From NCBI RefSeq assembly GCF_014873535.1, contig NZ_JADBEF010000001.1, positions 9,176,001 through 9,240,000 of the forward strand: 64,000 nucleotides of DNA, read 5' to 3'. A model generated the notes under the pieces. It was not told the origin of the DNA, did no database searches, and saw nothing but the letters and a program-made list of their open reading frames with translations. The DNA comes from Nonomuraea africana (GTDB taxonomy: Bacteria > Actinomycetota > Actinomycetes > Streptosporangiales > Streptosporangiaceae). This document shows positions 34,806-43,828 of this stretch, piece by piece; the first letter of the stretch is position 1, and each line of letters begins with the position of its first letter. Both the position numbers and the translations under genes were made by a program.

Positions 34806-36221
34806 TCATGGCGCGCAGGTGTCGTGAGTGGCGTCGAAGCCCTTCAGCGCCTCCGAGTCGTCCACTCGCAGCGCCTTGAGCCCCTTCCAGTCGTCGCCGA
34901 TCGTCAGGACCAGCCTGGACGTCGTCGCCCCCGGAACCAGGCGTGCCGTGCCCGAGAGCAGGTCGGCGGTGAGCGTGGGCACACGGCTCTCGCCCTTGGG
35001 GGAGTAGTGGACGGTCGTGCGGGGGACCGGTTTGCGCGAGGCGTCCCCGATCTTGGCGATGTGGTAGCCGCGCTGCTCGAGGGCCACCGCCACCTGCGTG
35101 GCCAGCCCGGTGCGCAGCGTGCCGTTGCGCACCTCGACGTTGATCTTCGATCGCGGCGTCCTGGCCTGCCCGCCCTTGATGCCGGCCACGCTCTTGTCCC
35201 TGGCCACGATCTGGAACAGGGTCTTGGCCTGTGGCTGCACCCACTCCACGCGGCCCGGATGGCTGACGGAGTAATGCCATGGGGTGGTGATGAAGCGGAT
35301 CTGCCCCGCGGTCATGCCCTGCGCGCTCGTGGCGAGGTCCTTCATGACGCCAGGGGTGAGCGCGGAGTCGGTGGTGACGGCCTTGGTCGCCGCGTCGAGG
35401 AAGCCGAGCAGCCGCGCCGGGTCGGTGAGCGTCTCGCCGCTCATCACCTTCTTGAGCATGGAGGAGATGAACATCTGCTGGCGCTGGATGCGCCCGATGT
35501 CGGAGCCGTCGCCCATGCTGTAGCGGGCCCGGACGTAGCCGAGCGCCTGCTCGCCGTTGAGCGACTGGCGGCCGGCGGGCAGGTGGAGCAGCGCCTTGGT
35601 GTCGTCGATGCGCTCGGGCAGGCACACGTCGACCCCGCCGACCGCGTCGACCATGCTCTTGAACCCGGTGAAGTCGATCTTCACGAAGTGGTCGATGTGG
35701 ATGCCGGTCAGCGACTCGATCGTCTTCCACGTGCAGCCGATGCCGCCGGAGTTGAACGACTCGTTGATCATGCCGAGGTGCGGCTGCTGCCCTGGCAGCC
35801 GGCCCTTGGCAGGGCAGGCGGGCAGCTGGACCAGAGAGTCGCGCGGGAAGCTGATCACCATCGCGTCGTCCCGCCTGGACGACAGGTGGGCGAGCATGAT
35901 CGTGTCGGTGCGCTCGCCCTCGACGGTGCGCCCGTATCGGGCGTTCTTGCCGTCACGCTGGTCCGAGCCCACGATCAGCACGTTGAGCGAGGTGGTGGCG
36001 ACCTTGGGCGGACGCGTGGCGCCCAGGTCGTCGTCGGTCACCTCGATGTGCCTGACGTTGCCCGTCAGCTTCACGTAGACGCCGATCACCACGCCGACCG
36101 CCGCCAGCACCAGGGTCGTCACGACCGCGGTCACCCAGCGCAGCCACCGGCGGCGCGCACGCGGCCGGGGAGGGCGGGAGGGCGACGGGGTTGGAGGGGC
36201 GTCAACGAGCCCGCTGCTCAC
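34806..36221 (-). CDS. LytR-CpsA-Psr (LCP) family ligase with LytR_C domain
   Basis: A 471-residue protein. A Pro/Arg-rich cytoplasmic tail precedes one membrane span (about 29-50). The LCP domain has LNVLIVGSDQRDG, the Arg-rich substrate motif FPRDSLVQLP and YVRARYSMGDGSDIGRIQRQQ. The last ~100 residues are a LytR_C domain. Such enzymes move undecaprenyl-linked glycopolymers (arabinogalactan-like, teichoic or capsule) onto peptidoglycan. Start GTG 36221 has GGAG upstream. Divergent from thiol peroxidase. Confidence 0.93.
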   Translation of the reverse strand: MSSGLVDAPPTPSPSRPPRPRARRRWLRWVTAVVTTLVLAAVGVVIGVYVKLTGNVRHIEVTDDDLGATRPPKVATTSLNVLIVGSDQRDGKNARYGRTVEGERTDTIMLAHLSSRRDDAMVISFPRDSLVQLPACPAKGRLPGQQPHLGMINESFNSGGIGCTWKTIESLTGIHIDHFVKIDFTGFKSMVDAVGGVDVCLPERIDDTKALLHLPAGRQSLNGEQALGYVRARYSMGDGSDIGRIQRQQMFISSMLKKVMSGETLTDPARLLGFLDAATKAVTTDSALTPGVMKDLATSAQGMTAGQIRFITTPWHYSVSHPGRVEWVQPQAKTLFQIVARDKSVAGIKGGQARTPRSKINVEVRNGTLRTGLATQVAVALEQRGYHIAKIGDASRKPVPRTTVHYSPKGESRVPTLTADLLSGTARLVPGATTSRLVLTIGDDWKGLKALRVDDSEALKGFDATHDTCAP

Positions 36222-36357
36222 ATGTCACTCCGGAAGGGGGGCCCAGTCGAATGTCGCCGAGTGTACTGAGTCACAGTGCGGCTGGAGTGAGGGATTGCGA
36301 GCCGAGTGGATAAGATCGGGGTTCCGTTTGCCTTACTTTCCCCGCCGGGAGGCGTTG

Positions 36358-36858
36358 ATGTCTGAAGTCACCTTCAAGGGCAACCCGATCACCGTGGGCG
36401 GCACCTTCCCTCAGCCCGGCGACGCGGCCCCCGCGTTCACCCTTGTCGGCAAGGACCTGTCCGACGTGTCGCTCACCTCCTTCGGTGACAAGACCAAGGT
36501 GCTCAGCATCTTCCCGAGCGTCGACACCGGTGTCTGCGCCGCCTCGGTGCGCCGCTTCAACGAGGTGGCGGCCGAGCACCCCGACGTCGCCGTGCTGTGC
36601 GTCTCCGCCGACCTGCCCTTCGCCCAGGGGCGCTTCTGCGGCGCCGAGGGCCTGGACAAGGTGGTGACGCTGTCGCTGATGCGCGGCAGGGAGTTCCTCA
36701 CCGACTACGGCGTGGCCCAGGAGGAGGGCCCGCTGGCCGGGCTCGCCGCCCGCGCCGTGATCGTCCTCGACGGCGACAACACCGTCGTCTACTCCGAGCT
36801 GGTCCCCGAGATCACCCAGGAGCCCGACTACGACAGCGCGCTCAGCGCCCTGAAGTAG
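36358..36858 (+). CDS. tpx: thiol peroxidase
   Basis: A 166-residue atypical 2-Cys peroxiredoxin. Peroxidatic Cys is in FPSVDTGVCAASVRRF and resolving Cys in FAQGRFCGAEG, the usual Tpx arrangement. Start ATG 36358 has GGGAGG upstream. It reduces peroxides with thioredoxin. The BtuF-like gene begins four bases after its stop, so the two are likely co-transcribed. Confidence 0.95.
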   Translation: MSEVTFKGNPITVGGTFPQPGDAAPAFTLVGKDLSDVSLTSFGDKTKVLSIFPSVDTGVCAASVRRFNEVAAEHPDVAVLCVSADLPFAQGRFCGAEGLDKVVTLSLMRGREFLTDYGVAQEEGPLAGLAARAVIVLDGDNTVVYSELVPEITQEPDYDSALSALK

Positions 36859-36861
36859 GCC

Positions 36862-37605
36862 GTGCCGTTCGACGACACCGGGGCCGAGGTGAGGGTGCCC
36901 GCGACGGTCGGCAGGATCGTCTCCCTCGTCCCCTCGCTCACCGAGTCGGTGGCCGCCACGGGCAAGCTCGTCGGCGCCACCGACTGGTGCACCCACCCGC
37001 CCGACCTCGACGTGGTCAGGGTGCGGGGCACCAAGAATCCCGATCTCGATCGGATCAGGGCGTTGCGTCCCGACGTGGTGCTGGCCAACGCCGAGGAGAA
37101 CAGGGAGCCCGACCTCCAAGCGCTCAGGGAGTCGGGCATCGCGGTCTGGGTGACGCGGATCGAGACGGTCGATGAGGCGTTCGCCTCACTGGGCCGGATG
37201 TTCGAGCTGGCCTGCCGCCTTCCCAGCCCCGCGTGGTTGGACGAGGCGCGGGCGGCGTGGGAGCTGCCCGAGCCCGAGGTGCGGCGGACGGTGGTCGTCC
37301 CCATCTGGCGGCGGCCGTGGATGGTGGTGGGGCGCGACACCTTCACCGGTGACGTGCTGCGACGGCTGGGTTTCGACAACCTCTACGCCGATCACCCCGA
37401 GCGTTACCCCAAGATCCCTCTCGCGGAGATCGTGGCGAAGGATCCCGATCTGGTGGTGCTGCCGGACGAGCCTTACGCCTTCCACGCGCAGGACGGCCCC
37501 GAGTGCTTCGCCAGGAGCGCGCTGGTGAGCGGCAGGACGCTGACCTGGTACGGGCCGTCGATGGTCGAGGCTCCGGCGTTGTTGCGCGGGTGGCTCGGCG
37601 TCTAG
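36862..37605 (+). CDS. BtuF-like helical-backbone binding protein without signal peptide
   Basis: A 247-residue protein with the fold of metal-complex/cobalamin-binding proteins (RIVSLVPSLTESVAATG, LRPDVVLANAEENR, AEIVAKDPDLVVLPDEPYAF). Start is GTG 36862. There is no signal peptide or lipobox and no transporter gene beside it, so it probably acts in the cytoplasm, perhaps as a corrinoid or metal-complex carrier. Likely co-transcribed with tpx. Confidence 0.8.
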   Translation: MPFDDTGAEVRVPATVGRIVSLVPSLTESVAATGKLVGATDWCTHPPDLDVVRVRGTKNPDLDRIRALRPDVVLANAEENREPDLQALRESGIAVWVTRIETVDEAFASLGRMFELACRLPSPAWLDEARAAWELPEPEVRRTVVVPIWRRPWMVVGRDTFTGDVLRRLGFDNLYADHPERYPKIPLAEIVAKDPDLVVLPDEPYAFHAQDGPECFARSALVSGRTLTWYGPSMVEAPALLRGWLGV

Positions 37606-37621
37606 CGGGCAGACTGGTGTG

Positions 37622-38272
37622 ATGATCGCCAGGCTCTCGTTCGCACTGGCCGTGGTCCCCTTCGGGTTGCTGCTCCACGTCGCCAGACAGCCGCTCAACG
37701 GCCTCGACATGTCCGTGGCGCACGATCTGCACGCCTACGCGGTCGCCAACCCCGCCTGGACCCGCTTCCTGGCCTTCTGGACCGACGCGCTCGGTCCCGC
37801 GACCTGGCGCGTTCTGGTGGTCGGAATCGCCGCGTGGCTGGCGTGGCGGGGCGCGCCCCTGACCGCCGCGTGGGCGGTGATCACGATCGTGGCGGGCGGC
37901 CTGCTCGGCGAGGGGCTGAAACTCCTGATCGACAGGACCAGGCCGATGTTCCCCGATCCCGTCGCCAGCGCCCCCGGCATGTCCTTCCCCTCGGGGCACG
38001 CGCTCGCCGCCACGCTGGGCGCGGGGATGCTCGTGCTGCTGGCGCGGCCCGCCCTGCGCGGCAGGCGGCTGCTCATGGCGCTGGCCTGGACGGCCGCCGC
38101 GCTCCTCACGCTCGCGGTCTCCTACACCCGCGTCGCGCTGGGCGTCCACTGGGTCAGCGATGTGGTGGGCGGCATGCTGCTCGGCGTCGCCGTGCTCGCC
38201 GTCAGCGTCGTGGCCTTCAGGCCAGTGAGGCGTCGACGCTCGCCGGCGACAGCACGTGTTCGGTCACCATGA
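37622..38272 (+). CDS. PAP2-family phosphatase
   Basis: About 216 residues with five to six membrane helices. The three phosphatase motifs are KLLIDRTRP, SFPSGHA and SYTRVALGVHWVSDV (the first position of motif 3 is Thr-Arg). Family members dephosphorylate undecaprenyl pyrophosphate or phosphatidate. ATG 37622 is used (GTG 37619 also in frame). The last 56 bp overlap the 3' end of the convergent ROK gene. Confidence 0.9.
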   Translation: MIARLSFALAVVPFGLLLHVARQPLNGLDMSVAHDLHAYAVANPAWTRFLAFWTDALGPATWRVLVVGIAAWLAWRGAPLTAAWAVITIVAGGLLGEGLKLLIDRTRPMFPDPVASAPGMSFPSGHALAATLGAGMLVLLARPALRGRRLLMALAWTAAALLTLAVSYTRVALGVHWVSDVVGGMLLGVAVLAVSVVAFRPVRRRRSPATARVRSP

Positions 38273-39353
38273 CCGCGGTCCCGACGATGCCGGCCCGGCC
38301 GGCGAGCGTGCTGGTCACGATCTCGAGGTTCCTGGTCGTGAACGGCAGGCTGCGCCGGTAGACGCTCTCCCTGATGCCGGTGAGGTAGTGCTCCCTGGTC
38401 TCGGCCATGTCCCCGGCCAGCACCAGCACGCCGGGGTTGAGCAGGCTGACCGCGGTGGCCAGCACCAGGCCGAGTGTGCGGCCGGCCTCCTGGGTGAGCG
38501 CGATGGCCTCGGGGTCGCCCGCCTGGACCAGGCGGACCACGTCCTGGCTGGTCTCCTGGCCGAGGTCCTTGGCCAGCGCGTGCCCGCTGGCCAGCGAGGC
38601 GACGCAGCCCTTCGAGCCGCAGGTGCACACCCGGTCGTCGCTCTCGCGCAGCCGTACGTGGCCGATGTTGCCCGCGGCCTCCTCCACGCCCCGGTAGATG
38701 CGCCCGTCGAGCACGATGCCCGCGCCGATGCCGGTGGAGACCTTCACCAGCAACAGCGAGGGCGACTGGCGGAAGGAGGCCCACCACTCGCCGAGCGCCA
38801 TCGCCTTCGCGTCGTTCTCGACCAGGATGGGCACGTCGAACAGGTCGCCGAAGGCCGCCTTGATCGGCAGGTCGTCCCAGCCCGGCATGAGGAAGGACCT
38901 GAGCACCTTGCCCGAGGTGTGGTCGACCGAGCCAGGCAGGTCGAGGCCGATGCCGCAGACCCGCTCGCGGGCGCGGCCGGTGCGGTCGAGCAGGCGCTCG
39001 AAGGCCTGCCGTACCCAGGTCAGGACGGGTTCGGGGCCCCGGTCGATGCGCATCTGGATGGACTCCTCGGCCAGCGGCCGCGCGGCGAGGTCGGTCAGCG
39101 CCACGCGGGCGTGGCTGGCGCCGAGGTCGGCGACCAGGGTCACCTTGCTGGCGGGGTCGATGGCGAGCACGGAGGGAGGGCGTCCGCCCCCCGACGCCCC
39201 TCTCTCCGCCTCGTGGATGTAGCCGGCCTCGATCAGCCGGTCGACCCTGTCGGTGATCGTGGATCGGGACAGGCCGGTGTACTCGATCAGTTCTTTGCGG
39301 GTACGGCAAGTGCCCTGCCTGATCAACTGGAGGACGTGTCCTGCCGTCAGCAT
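38217..39353 (-). CDS. ROK-family transcriptional regulator
   Basis: A 378-residue NagC/XylR-type repressor. N-terminal winged HTH (ELIEYTGLSRSTITDRVDRL) is followed by the actin-like ROK domain with ENDAKAMALGEWW, VSTGIGAGIVLDG and the zinc motif CTCGSKGCVASLASG. It is the last gene of an operon with a sugar importer; its start is two bases after the permease stop. It probably controls that operon and the divergent catabolic set from 42779, with a sugar as inducer. Confidence 0.93.
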   Translation of the reverse strand: MLTAGHVLQLIRQGTCRTRKELIEYTGLSRSTITDRVDRLIEAGYIHEAERGASGGGRPPSVLAIDPASKVTLVADLGASHARVALTDLAARPLAEESIQMRIDRGPEPVLTWVRQAFERLLDRTGRARERVCGIGLDLPGSVDHTSGKVLRSFLMPGWDDLPIKAAFGDLFDVPILVENDAKAMALGEWWASFRQSPSLLLVKVSTGIGAGIVLDGRIYRGVEEAAGNIGHVRLRESDDRVCTCGSKGCVASLASGHALAKDLGQETSQDVVRLVQAGDPEAIALTQEAGRTLGLVLATAVSLLNPGVLVLAGDMAETREHYLTGIRESVYRRSLPFTTRNLEIVTSTLAGRAGIVGTAVMVTEHVLSPASVDASLA

Positions 39354-39355
39354 CT

Positions 39356-40207
39356 CTAACCCTTCTCGGCGCCTGCTGTGAGGCCCTCCGTCAGCAATCG
39401 CTCGCTGGCGAAGAACACCACCACGATGGGGAGCGTCAGAACCACCGATCCTGCCATGAGAACGGTCGTCGGGATCTCGATACTGCCCGCCAGTTGCGAC
39501 AGGCCCAGCGACACGGTCCAGCTCTCCCTGCGCTCCACCAGGAAGAGCAGGGCGAAGAGGAACTCGTTCCAGGCGATCATGAAGGCGTACAGGCCGGTGG
39601 CCATGAGCGCGGGCTTGGACAGCGGCAGCACCACCCGCCAGATCGTCTCCATCCGGCCGCACCCGTCGATGGCGGACGCCTCCTCGACGCTCTGCGGCAC
39701 GGTCTCGAAGTAGTTGCGCAGCATGTACACCGTCACGGGCACCGTCTGGGCGATGTAAACCAGGATGAGCCCCGGCAGCGAACCGCGCAGCCCGAGCATG
39801 GTGAACAGCACGAACAGCGGGATCGCCAGCACGATCGCGGGGAAGAGGTAGACGGCGAGGAAGAGGAAGTGCACCTGCCGGCGGCCGAAGAAGCGCAGCC
39901 TGGCCACCGCGTAGGCGCCGGGGATCGAGATCAGCAGCGTCACCGCGACCGAGGCGACCGCGACGATCGCGCTGTTGCTCATGAAGGTGACGAACCCCTG
40001 CCTGCCCAGCACGTCCGCGTAGGTGGACAGGGTGAAGCTCCGGGGCCAGAGCGAGCCGGGATCGAGGATCAGCTCCTGGATGTCGCGGACCGACAGCATC
40101 ACCATGTAGAAGAAGGGGAACGCGGTGATCACGGTCAGGAACGCGATCACCAGCGGTCTGAGCACCCTGAACAGCGCCCGCTCAAAGCGATCTCTGGTCA
40201 CGCTCAC
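39356..40207 (-). CDS. sugar ABC transporter permease (MalG type)
   Basis: A 283-residue permease with six spans and EAA-type loop (SVEEASAIDGCGRMETIWRVVLP). GTG 40207 gives a 26-bp overlap with the upstream permease; GTG 40201 is an alternative. Belongs to the ROK-regulated importer. Confidence 0.92.
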   Translation of the reverse strand: MSVTRDRFERALFRVLRPLVIAFLTVITAFPFFYMVMLSVRDIQELILDPGSLWPRSFTLSTYADVLGRQGFVTFMSNSAIVAVASVAVTLLISIPGAYAVARLRFFGRRQVHFLFLAVYLFPAIVLAIPLFVLFTMLGLRGSLPGLILVYIAQTVPVTVYMLRNYFETVPQSVEEASAIDGCGRMETIWRVVLPLSKPALMATGLYAFMIAWNEFLFALLFLVERRESWTVSLGLSQLAGSIEIPTTVLMAGSVVLTLPIVVVFFASERLLTEGLTAGAEKG

Positions 40208-41132
40208 CTCCGGCGAAGAACCTCAGGTAGACGGCCAGGAACACCACCAGCACCACGGCCAGCACGATCGCCTGGGCCGCCGAGGCGCCGATGTCGTCGC
40301 GCGCGGTGAGGAAGTTGTAGACCCGCACGCTGACCACCTCCGTGCCCGCGCCGCCGCCGGTCAGGAGGTAGACGTCGTCGAACTTGGTGAAGGTGAACAC
40401 GAACCTCAGCACCGCCAGCAGCGCGACCACCCGCCAGAGCTGCGGCATGATCACGTAGCGGAAGCGCTGGGTGGGCGTCGCGCCGTCCACCACCGCCGCC
40501 TCCTCCAGCTCGCCGGGCAGCGCCTGGAGCCTGGCGAGGATGAACAGGAAGGCGAAGGGGAAGTAGCGCCACGCCTCGAAGGCGATGACGGTGAGCAGCG
40601 CCACCGGCACCTGGAGGCCGAGGAAGCTGCCCCGCGCCTGGGTCAGGAAGGCGATCGGCTCGCTCAGCCAGGTGTTGACGATGCCGAACTGCGGGTTCAG
40701 CATCACCTCCCACAGGAAGGCGACCGCCACCACCGGGGCGACGTACGGGACCAGGATGGACGCCCTCACGAGGGTGCGGCCCTTGAAGGCGGCGCGCAGC
40801 GCCAACGCCGCCACCAGGCCGATGGCGATCGAGAGCGCGGTGCCCGCGGTCGTGTAGACGAGCGTGTTGACCAGGGCGGACCAGAAGCCGGGCTCGGAGA
40901 TGACGTAGGTGAAGTTCTCCAGCGTGTAGTTGCCGAACAGGCCGGTCCTGCGGATGTTGATCAGCCGGGCGTCCTGGAAGGCGAGCATGACCGCCCACAG
41001 CAGCGGCGCGACGACGACCACCAGCGTGATGAGCAGCGTCGGGGAGATGAGGAGCAGTCCGGCTCTCGCCTCCTGCTGCTCCAGTGTCCGCCCCCCGCGC
41101 GTGAGGCGGCGGACGCCCCCTGCGATGGTCAT
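40182..41132 (-). CDS. sugar ABC transporter permease (MalF type)
   Basis: A 316-residue permease with six spans and EAA loop (ELEEAAVVDGATPTQRFRYVIMP). ATG 41132 overlaps the stop of the binding-protein gene by four bases. Here no hairpin separates it from the binding protein, unlike the other three importers in the window. Confidence 0.92.
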   Translation of the reverse strand: MTIAGGVRRLTRGGRTLEQQEARAGLLLISPTLLITLVVVVAPLLWAVMLAFQDARLINIRRTGLFGNYTLENFTYVISEPGFWSALVNTLVYTTAGTALSIAIGLVAALALRAAFKGRTLVRASILVPYVAPVVAVAFLWEVMLNPQFGIVNTWLSEPIAFLTQARGSFLGLQVPVALLTVIAFEAWRYFPFAFLFILARLQALPGELEEAAVVDGATPTQRFRYVIMPQLWRVVALLAVLRFVFTFTKFDDVYLLTGGGAGTEVVSVRVYNFLTARDDIGASAAQAIVLAVVLVVFLAVYLRFFAGGERDQRSL

Positions 41133-42493
41133 TCCCTGATCCCGCGCTTGATCGTCTCGATGTCGGACTTGGCCTGGGTGGCCGCGGCCTGCGGGGTCAG
41201 CGAGCCGTCGACGATCGCGCTGAGGGCCTTGGGCACGGGGAGCTCGCCCATCGTGGCGCCGACCAGCTTGCCCTGGCCCTGCGGGATGCCCCACCTGGCG
41301 AAGGTGTCAGGGCTCTTGCGCAGCGCGTCGAGGATCTCGGCGGGATAGACCTCCGACAGCGGCTTCTTGCTGTCGACTCCTGCGGGCAGCGCCCTCCACT
41401 TGGCCTCGAAGCCCTTGCGGGTGGGGAACTTGCCCTCGGGGGCCATCCCGATCCACCGCTCGTAGCCCTCGTTCATCATGAACGAGACGAACTGCTGGGC
41501 GGCACCGGCGTTGGCGTCCCTGGTGACCGCCCAGGAGACGATCTCGCCGTACTGCGCGGGCTCGGCCCCCTGCGGTCCCTTCAGTGCGGTGACCACACCG
41601 GTGTTCTTGGCCAGCCATTCCTTGTCCTCCCTGCACGCTGGGCAGGAGGGCAGGGCGTCGTTGCGCAGGCCCGCCATCTCGTCGAGGATGAACGACGACC
41701 AGATCGTCATGGCCGCCTTCCCCGAGAAGTACGTCGCCCTGGTGGAGTCGACGTCCTGCTTGCCCTTCACCGAGTACTGCGCGGCCAGGCGCGAGTAGAA
41801 GTCGAAGGCGGTCACGCAAGGCGGCTGGTCCAGGGGGACGTTCCCGCCGTTGTCGACCAGCTGGCAGCCGTTGGCCAGCGCCACGTGCTCGAAGCTCTGC
41901 GCGGTGAAGGAGTCCTTGGGCGCGATGGCCAGGGTGATGCCCGCCACGCCTCCCGCGTTGAGCCTCTTGGCCGCGGCCTCCAGCCGCTCGTAGGTGTCGG
42001 GCGCCTCCAGGCCCGCCTTCTCGAACAGGTCCTTGCGATAGAGGATCAGCTGTGCCCAGCCGTCGCTGGGGACGGCCAGCAGCTTGCCCGAGGCGCTGTC
42101 GAGCTCCAGGGCCCTGGCCGAGAAGCTGTCCCTGCCGAGCTGGTCGACGATCTTGCCCGGCGTCTCGGTGTCGAGCAGGTCGTTGGCCTCCAGTTCGCGC
42201 ACCGCCGCCAGGGGGAGCGCGCCGATGACGTCGGGCAGCTTGCCCGCCGCGGCGGCCGAGGTGACGATCTGGCTGAACTGGTCCTCCGCGACGCCGACGA
42301 GGTTGACCTTGATCCCGGTCTTCTTGGTGAAGTCGGCGACGATCCGCTGCTGCACGGCCATCCGGTCGGCGAGGTTCTCCTCGGTCCACACGGTGATCGT
42401 GTCGGCGCTCCGCTCTTCCGTTCCACCACCGCACGCTGCCACGGTGATGGCCAGCAGCGCGGCGGAGAGGACGGCGGTTACCTTCTGAGGCAT
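41129..42493 (-). CDS. sugar ABC transporter substrate-binding lipoprotein
   Basis: A 454-residue binding protein. ATG 42493 has GGAGGAG upstream. The signal peptide ends in lipobox TVAAC followed by GGGTEE. Features of family 1 include TVWTEENLADRM and AVPSDGWAQLILYRKDLFEKAG. It feeds the two permeases of the ROK-regulated operon. The divergent genes suggest a glycoside that is oxidised and then hydrolysed; identity unknown. Confidence 0.92.
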   Translation of the reverse strand: MPQKVTAVLSAALLAITVAACGGGTEERSADTITVWTEENLADRMAVQQRIVADFTKKTGIKVNLVGVAEDQFSQIVTSAAAAGKLPDVIGALPLAAVRELEANDLLDTETPGKIVDQLGRDSFSARALELDSASGKLLAVPSDGWAQLILYRKDLFEKAGLEAPDTYERLEAAAKRLNAGGVAGITLAIAPKDSFTAQSFEHVALANGCQLVDNGGNVPLDQPPCVTAFDFYSRLAAQYSVKGKQDVDSTRATYFSGKAAMTIWSSFILDEMAGLRNDALPSCPACREDKEWLAKNTGVVTALKGPQGAEPAQYGEIVSWAVTRDANAGAAQQFVSFMMNEGYERWIGMAPEGKFPTRKGFEAKWRALPAGVDSKKPLSEVYPAEILDALRKSPDTFARWGIPQGQGKLVGATMGELPVPKALSAIVDGSLTPQAAATQAKSDIETIKRGIRE

Positions 42494-42681
42494 GGCACGC
42501 TCCTCCAGGGGTGATGTGCCTGGCGTACCCCTGGAGCAGGGCAAGCAACGCAGAGGGCAATTTCGGGCATCCGTTGAGAAACCCTGAAGCGGCGATCTGC
42601 CTGGTCAGAAGGGGATCGCGGATCATGGGAAAGGTCGCTTTCCGGAACATCGCTTCATTTGGTTTACGCAATGCGCAGCTA

Positions 42682-42694
42682 AAGTCGTAGACTT
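42682..42694. promoter_or_regulatory. inverted repeat in divergent promoter region
   Basis: AAGTC-GTA-GACTT, a 5-bp inverted repeat with 3-base spacer, lies in the 285-bp AT-richer region between the importer operon and the divergent catabolic genes. Confidence 0.35.
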
Positions 42695-42717
42695 AAGTGT
42701 GTTACGGGCGCAACTAT

Positions 42718-42733
42718 CGCATGCCAACATGCG
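42718..42733. promoter_or_regulatory. inverted repeat, candidate ROK operator
   Basis: CGCATG-CCAA-CATGCG is a perfect 6-bp inverted repeat with a 4-base spacer, 46 bp before the dehydrogenase ATG. The place fits an operator for the ROK regulator. Confidence 0.45.
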
Positions 42734-42751
42734 CTAAATCGCTACCTTTTG

Positions 42752-42761
42752 TTTGATCAAA
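42752..42761. promoter_or_regulatory. AT-rich palindrome next to dehydrogenase start
   Basis: TTTGATCAAA is a perfect 10-bp palindrome, 17 bp upstream of ATG 42779. It could be part of an operator that blocks transcription or translation start of the catabolic operon. Confidence 0.4.
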
Positions 42762-42778
42762 AAGCGTAAGTGTGGGGA

Positions 42779-43828
42779 ATGCACGTCATCACTATCGAAG
42801 AGCCGGGTCGCGTGCGCGTGCGCGCTGAGGCGCCCGGTGACTTGGCGCCCGGCACGGTGCGGGTCCGCACCCTCTACTCCGGCGTGTCGGCGGGCACGGA
42901 ACTGACCGCCTACCGGGGCACCAACCCCTACCTCAACCGCAAGTGGGACACCGAGCGACGGCTGTTCGTCGAGGGTCAGAGCCACTCCTATCCGCTGAGC
43001 GGCTGGGGCTACCAGGAGGTCGGCGAGGTCGTCGAGGCCGCTCCCGACGTCGCCGACCCGCCCGTCGGGTCGCTGGTGTGGGGCATCTGGGGCCACCGCG
43101 ACGAGGCGATCGTGCCCGCGGAGAAGCTGGTGGGCCACATGATCCCGCCGGGTGTCGACCCGCTGGTGGGCGTCTTCGCCAGGGTCGGCGCGATCGCGCT
43201 CAACGCCGTCCACGCCGCCGACATCCACCTCGGCGACCAGGTGGCGATCTTCGGCCAGGGCGTGATCGGGCTGCTCGCCACCAGGCTCGCCGTGCTCAAC
43301 GGCGCCAGGGTGGTCGCCGCCGACGCCCTGCCCGCCCGTCTCGAGCTGGCCAAGCGCTTCGGCGCGGTCGAGGCGGTCGACGTGGCCGCGGGCTCGGTGG
43401 CCGAGTTCGTCCGCAAGCGCATCGAGGGCGCCGACACCGCGATCGAGCTCAGCGGCAGCCACCACGGCCTGCACGAGGCGATCAGGACCGTCCGCAAGGG
43501 CGGCAGGGTCGTCGCGGCCGGTTTCTACCAGGGCGAGGGCATCGGGCTGCGGCTGGGCGAGGAGTTCCACCACAACCAGGTGCAGCTGGTCTCCTCGCAG
43601 ATCGGTGGCGTCGCCTCCTGGATGTCGCACCGGTGGGACGTCGAGCGGCTGCAGCGCACGTTCATGGAGCTCGTCTACCGGGGCGAGGTCGACGTCGACC
43701 GGCTGATCAGCCACGTCATGCCCGTCGAGTCGGCGGCCGAGGCGTTCGACCTGCTCGATCGCCACCCCGCGGACGTACTGCAACTCGTCTTCGCCTTCGA
43801 CCGGAGCCTTGAGGAAACAACAGGATGA
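42779..43828 (+). CDS. medium-chain dehydrogenase/reductase, putative sugar-derivative dehydrogenase (paralogue 1)
   Basis: A 349-residue MDR protein. The N-terminal part (LYSGVSAGTELTAYRGTNPYL) and Rossmann loop VAIFGQGVIGLLATR are clear. The GHE catalytic zinc motif and the four-cysteine structural zinc lobe are absent, so it may be zinc-free. It shares YSG-SAGTEL, GTNPYL and LGEEFHHN with the paralogue at 45804. ATG 42779 is preferred over GTG 42770. First gene of a tightly overlapping operon (ATGA) with the isomerase and GH63-like hydrolase. Likely oxidises a sugar hydroxyl; substrate unknown. Confidence 0.88.
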   Translation: MHVITIEEPGRVRVRAEAPGDLAPGTVRVRTLYSGVSAGTELTAYRGTNPYLNRKWDTERRLFVEGQSHSYPLSGWGYQEVGEVVEAAPDVADPPVGSLVWGIWGHRDEAIVPAEKLVGHMIPPGVDPLVGVFARVGAIALNAVHAADIHLGDQVAIFGQGVIGLLATRLAVLNGARVVAADALPARLELAKRFGAVEAVDVAAGSVAEFVRKRIEGADTAIELSGSHHGLHEAIRTVRKGGRVVAAGFYQGEGIGLRLGEEFHHNQVQLVSSQIGGVASWMSHRWDVERLQRTFMELVYRGEVDVDRLISHVMPVESAAEAFDLLDRHPADVLQLVFAFDRSLEETTG

